Below, piece by piece: positions 60,930 to 64,000 of a stretch of 64,000 bases of DNA. The translations under genes were made by a program, and so were the position numbers. Every line of letters starts with the position of its first letter. Position 1 is the first letter of the stretch. The notes below the pieces were generated by a model, which was given only the letters and a program-made list of their open reading frames with translations, made no database searches and was not told where the DNA came from. The stretch lies in assembly GCA_964400355.1 (NCBI GenBank), contig CAYNTO010000003.1:111109-175108 (forward strand), in the 5' to 3' direction. Source of the DNA: JACKAL01 sp964400355. GTDB lineage: Bacteria > Bdellovibrionota > Bdellovibrionia > Bdellovibrionales > JAGQZY01.

Positions 60930-61784
60930 GTGCGCAAGTTTGTTTTATTGGCATTAACGCCGCTCTTCACATGGATCTGGGCTCCGTCGACGCTAGCGTG
61001 CACGTGGCAATCGGAAAACAAATCGGGTGCATCACCGTTTTGGCCGTCGAATACAATTCCGCTTTGTTTTTTAAGACCGAAGCCTCAATCCATGTCGAAC
61101 AATGTGTCCAATCCACTGGATGAGGAGTATTTGCAAAACTACACGAACGCCATGAATGTCATTCGAAAGACTATCGAATCGCAGATCAACGGCAGAACCC
61201 GAATGAAGATCACGGGGTTTTCTTACTGTGAACCCAGTTCCCAAACCGATCTCCAGCCAAAAATTCGCATTGATCTCAATGGAACCGAAGGAACAGGGGC
61301 GTTATCGGCCTCGATTGGTCCGCGGGCGTGCCGAGAAAAGGTGAATATTAGTATGAGTTTGGTAGATCAGGGGTGGCCGGGCGGAGTAAAGCCCACGAGT
61401 AAAACTGCAAACGTACAAAGGGTGCGCGTCTTCAACGAGCCGAAACGAACATCATTACTCGCTTTGCATGAGACGATGCACATGCTGGGATTTCATCACA
61501 CTGAGTTTTGGCGCCAAGATCTTTCCAAGTCGGATTCCGACGTCAAGAGAGTCGCAGAACTGGGTGACACCATGGACGAAAAATCCATCATGTTGTTTGG
61601 ACAAGTAAACTTTGATGCCGCGGGAATCGCTCAACTCTCGGATCGCGATGTGCAATGCCTCAATCATGTTGCCGACCGCACCATCCTCGATTTGCCTCAA
61701 CGACAAGCGGACCGGTCCACCTATGACCGTGTACCGTTGGGCTCGTTACAACGCGACAACGTCCCCGCTGGCAACGTCCGCTAG
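60930..61784 (+). CDS. Secreted zinc metalloprotease with metzincin motif
   Basis: 284 residues. The GTG start gives a signal peptide ending near TLAC. The zinc motif is LHETMHMLGFHH, that is HExxHxxGFxH with an extra His, as in matrixins and related metzincins. A Met about 30 residues later in SIMLFG fits the Met-turn. Probably folds as one catalytic domain of about 200 residues and degrades proteins outside the cell. The ribosome-binding site is poor. Confidence 0.75.
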   Translation: MRKFVLLALTPLFTWIWAPSTLACTWQSENKSGASPFWPSNTIPLCFLRPKPQSMSNNVSNPLDEEYLQNYTNAMNVIRKTIESQINGRTRMKITGFSYCEPSSQTDLQPKIRIDLNGTEGTGALSASIGPRACREKVNISMSLVDQGWPGGVKPTSKTANVQRVRVFNEPKRTSLLALHETMHMLGFHHTEFWRQDLSKSDSDVKRVAELGDTMDEKSIMLFGQVNFDAAGIAQLSDRDVQCLNHVADRTILDLPQRQADRSTYDRVPLGSLQRDNVPAGNVR

Positions 61785-61981
61785 GCGCGCAGGCCATTTT
61801 TTTGAATACAAAAATATAAATAATATCAATTACTTAACAGCTCGCAGCCTCGGAAAGTGACACAACCTGTAAAGATCTGAAATTTTTTCAGCGGGCTCTT
61901 GTAAAACGAAAAGAGGTGAGTAGACTTAATCCTCGATGGACTTTGGTCTGGTTGAATCGGACTTGAGTTTTTGGGAGGGAA

Positions 61982-63106
61982 ATGGAATTTTCTGCATCCA
62001 ATTTGGAATTAGGACGATTGTACTTTGAGAGAGGCGACATTCTCAAAGCTATCGAAATGCTTGAGCCCCTGGCGCAATCCTGTTTGCAGTTTAAAGATTA
62101 CGAGCACTACCTGGATGTACTGCACGTACTGTTTCGCGCCTACGCGGAACATCTCGATTTCGACAAGATCGAACGGGAAAAAGAGCGTTTGCTACTTTTG
62201 ACGACGCAGGATCACGTCAAAATGAACAGCAAAATTTATTATGTTCTCGCGCTCTGTGCGTCCTACAAAAACGAACACGATCAGTCTCTGCTTCTCAGCC
62301 AGAAAGCATTGCATGCGGCACTCGAAGAAAACAATAAGGTGAGCGCGTGTTACGCTATTTTCGGACTGGCCATTTCTTATTCGAACATGGATCAACCGCA
62401 AAAATCACTTCAGGAAATCTACAATCTCCAGGTGTTTATGGGTGCGGTGGATGTCCCTCAGATACGTTTGTCTGTAAATATGCTCAAAGCGCGCATTCTG
62501 CGTAAAATGGGCAAGTACGATCAATCGCTCGATGTTCTGTGGCAGAGTTACGAAGTACTGAAGAGTTACAAAAACTTTTATATGCAAATTTCTGTGCTTA
62601 TTGCATTTGCCCACACTTATAAACAAATGGGCAATTTTTCGACGGCTAAAAACTATGTCGATCTTGCCAGCCGCTCTATCGACACGGAGAACTTGAAGAT
62701 GTTGGCCGTCCACGTCGACGAGCTCAAGAACGGCATTCTTAAAGAACAGCCCGAAGTGGCTCGCCACGATTTTATCTTTAATCTCTCTGAGCACACGGTT
62801 ATCGAAAAACAAAAAGGAAGAATTGATTTTGGAAATCAGTTTATTCTTATGGATTTGTTAAAGCTCTTCGCCCATCAGCCGGGCGTGTCGTTTAGCAAAG
62901 AGCAGCTTGTGCGACACATCTGGAAGCAATCTTACAATCCAGCTGTTCACGACAATAAAATTTACGTTACGATTAAACGTCTGCGCCAACTGATTGAGCC
63001 GGATGTCGAGAAACCCCGTTACATTTTCCGTTCCAAAAACGGTTACTATTTAAACAAAGATATTTCCATACTGATTGAAAGCGCTAATCAAAGGGAGAGA
63101 GTATGA
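61982..63106 (+). CDS. TPR protein with C-terminal OmpR/PhoB-type winged helix
   Basis: 374 residues. The first 260 form tetratricopeptide-like helical repeats (YFERGDILKAIEMLEPLAQSC, YVLALCASYKNEHDQSLLLSQKALH). The C-terminal 100 residues are a trans_reg_C domain (LMDLLKLFAHQPGVSFSKEQLVRHIWKQSYNPAVHDNKIYVTIKRLRQLIEPD...YIFRSKNGYYL). No receiver domain or kinase is near, so the TPR part may sense a protein or peptide ligand. GGGAGGG lies close to the ATG. Overlaps the next gene by 4 bases. Confidence 0.8.
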   Translation: MEFSASNLELGRLYFERGDILKAIEMLEPLAQSCLQFKDYEHYLDVLHVLFRAYAEHLDFDKIEREKERLLLLTTQDHVKMNSKIYYVLALCASYKNEHDQSLLLSQKALHAALEENNKVSACYAIFGLAISYSNMDQPQKSLQEIYNLQVFMGAVDVPQIRLSVNMLKARILRKMGKYDQSLDVLWQSYEVLKSYKNFYMQISVLIAFAHTYKQMGNFSTAKNYVDLASRSIDTENLKMLAVHVDELKNGILKEQPEVARHDFIFNLSEHTVIEKQKGRIDFGNQFILMDLLKLFAHQPGVSFSKEQLVRHIWKQSYNPAVHDNKIYVTIKRLRQLIEPDVEKPRYIFRSKNGYYLNKDISILIESANQRERV

Positions 63107-63630
63107 AGAGTGTGAAGTGGATAATTTTAAGCTTGTTTGCGGCGGTTTCCGCCTACGCCGGTGGCGATGTACCCTGGCCAATCACTTCGCAAGAAGCGGT
63201 ACGAATCTCTGATCTTACTGGAACATGGGTGAGCACAAATCTGCAAAGCCCGGGCTATTTGTATTTCTTTTCGTTCTCGTCGAACAAGTTCACAAACAAT
63301 TCCTGCCCCTACCTGCTAACCGTGGAAGAGCTCAATCCTTTTGAGCAGCAAACATTGTCCAAGGGTTGGTCCACAGTGTGTCAGGTCAACCAATCATCAG
63401 TGACGTTTAAACTTTACGATATTAAAGGAAAACTCCGCAACACGCTGAACATCGTCGGTATTCGCAAAGACGAAAACGAAGCGGGCAAAGGGAAGCAGTA
63501 TCTGGGCGTTTTGATTTATGACGGAAGTTTACGTCCTAAATTGGTGGCGGCCGATACATTCTTTAAATATTCCGACCTTCCATCGCCGGTATGGCCCGAT
63601 ATGGAAGAGCCGTCTTTAGCAAATCAGTAA
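63103..63630 (+). CDS. Exported protein co-translated with the TPR regulator
   Basis: 175 residues with a signal peptide ending near SAYAG. The mature part has two Cys (NNSCPY, STVCQV) and looks like a small beta barrel (TGTWVSTNLQSPGYLYFFSFSS). The ATGA overlap with the regulator and GGGAGAG within it show coupling. It may report an envelope signal to the TPR-winged-helix protein or be controlled by it; this is inference. Confidence 0.65.
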   Translation: MKSVKWIILSLFAAVSAYAGGDVPWPITSQEAVRISDLTGTWVSTNLQSPGYLYFFSFSSNKFTNNSCPYLLTVEELNPFEQQTLSKGWSTVCQVNQSSVTFKLYDIKGKLRNTLNIVGIRKDENEAGKGKQYLGVLIYDGSLRPKLVAADTFFKYSDLPSPVWPDMEEPSLANQ

Positions 63631-63749
63631 CCTGTTTATCGCGCGTGATCTTAGAGGCGCGCGCTAGTTCGCGGGAGCACAAAGCGCCTTTGACGCCTTG
63701 TGCAATAATCCAAAATGTGAGCGGTATCCCTGCTTTCTATGATTTTGAC

Positions 63750-63778
63750 TCGACAACGTGAGGGGATTCTTTTATAAA
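63750..63778 (+). promoter_or_regulatory. Promoter of tRNA-Val
   Basis: TCGACA (63750-63755), 17-base spacer, TATAAA (63773-63778), 11 bases before the mature tRNA end. Good consensus match. Confidence 0.6.
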
Positions 63779-63789
63779 AAACCCTCTCT

Positions 63790-63865
63790 AGGGACTTAGC
63801 TCAGTTGGTAGAGCGCCACCCTTACAAGGTGGATGTCATCGGTTCGATCCCGGTAGTCCCTACCA
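63790..63865 (+). tRNA. tRNA-Val (TAC)
   Basis: 76 bases with encoded CCA. The acceptor stem starts AGGGACT and pairs with AGTCCCT; anticodon arm CCACC-CTTACAA-GGTGG gives anticodon TAC. The D-loop and T-arm (TTCGATCC) are regular. Confidence 0.96.
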
Positions 63866-64000
63866 AATTTCTCCAAACAATGGATTTCACGAGTGCCCTT
63901 TTTCTAAAAAGCGCGAAGCCGCTGACCGCCGTTTCGTTCCTCCTTCCTAAGTCCAGATCATTAACAATTGTTTGGCAGAATTCCCCCTTTCCTATTCAAT

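Overview
The window is one continuous stretch of a Gram-negative chromosome. Gene content points to the Bdellovibrionota/deltaproteobacterial side of the tree. Pointers are the mdh-sucC-sucD-ndk cluster, a eukaryote-like NADP isocitrate dehydrogenase, many Ser/Gly-rich lipoproteins, a one-operon SUF system with an Rrf2 regulator, FtsE-FtsX-EnvC-CtpA, and an orphan TadB/TadC-like pair beside a Ser/Thr kinase. Base composition looks even, and I see no prophage, insertion sequence or CRISPR array. The assignment rests on gene content only, because no rRNA lies in the window.

Layout. 1-4.7 kb: 3' end of nadE and a DnaQ-like exonuclease (+), then an operon (-) of a TPR lipoprotein, a RodZ-like protein and a membrane-anchored PHP-domain protein that has lost its metal ligands. 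4.8-9.9 kb: TCA block mdh-sucC-sucD-ndk (-) with a strong terminator, divergent from icd (+). 9.9-20 kb: accessory and envelope genes: lipoproteins, a 23-residue lysine/alanine micro-protein, the TadB/TadC-like pair with a kinase, uppP, and a tandem pair of DUF4360-like secreted proteins. 20.2-23.1 kb: tRNA-Phe, then cbs and a cystathionine gamma-lyase/synthase. 23.2-30.4 kb: cyclophilin, glnE and tolQ-tolR-tolA-tolB (-). 30.5-36.3 kb: rrf2-sufB-sufC-sufD-sufS-nfu (+) with an IscR-like operator. 36.3-38.5 kb: a secreted metalloprotease and a small secreted protein. 38.6-43.5 kb: ftsE-ftsX-envC-ctpA. 43.5-45.9 kb: pabBC fusion and pabA. 45.9-47.2 kb: tig (-). 47.4-53.8 kb: a seven-gene run with two ArsA/Get3-like ATPases, a TPR lipoprotein, an EI24/CysZ-like protein, gshA, an unknown and an exported methyltransferase-like protein. 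53.8-60.4 kb: pepA (-), a REP-like repeat region, then clpP-clpX and lon (+). 60.4-64 kb: secreted proteins, a matrixin-like metalloprotease, a TPR-winged-helix regulator with a co-translated secreted partner, and tRNA-Val.

How it fits together. Most genes serve core functions: TCA cycle, Fe-S assembly, septal peptidoglycan splitting, outer-membrane constriction by Tol, proteolysis, folate and sulfur/glutathione metabolism. Cbs, the cystathionine enzyme and GshA together could feed homocysteine sulfur into cysteine and gamma-glutamylcysteine. The most unusual material is in the accessory parts: the micro-protein with its structured leader, the pseudo-PHP protein, the orphan secretion-like locus with a non-RD kinase, the ArsA pair with an asymmetric P-loop, and several palindromic operator candidates. 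No single undescribed system is proven; the findings rank the candidates.
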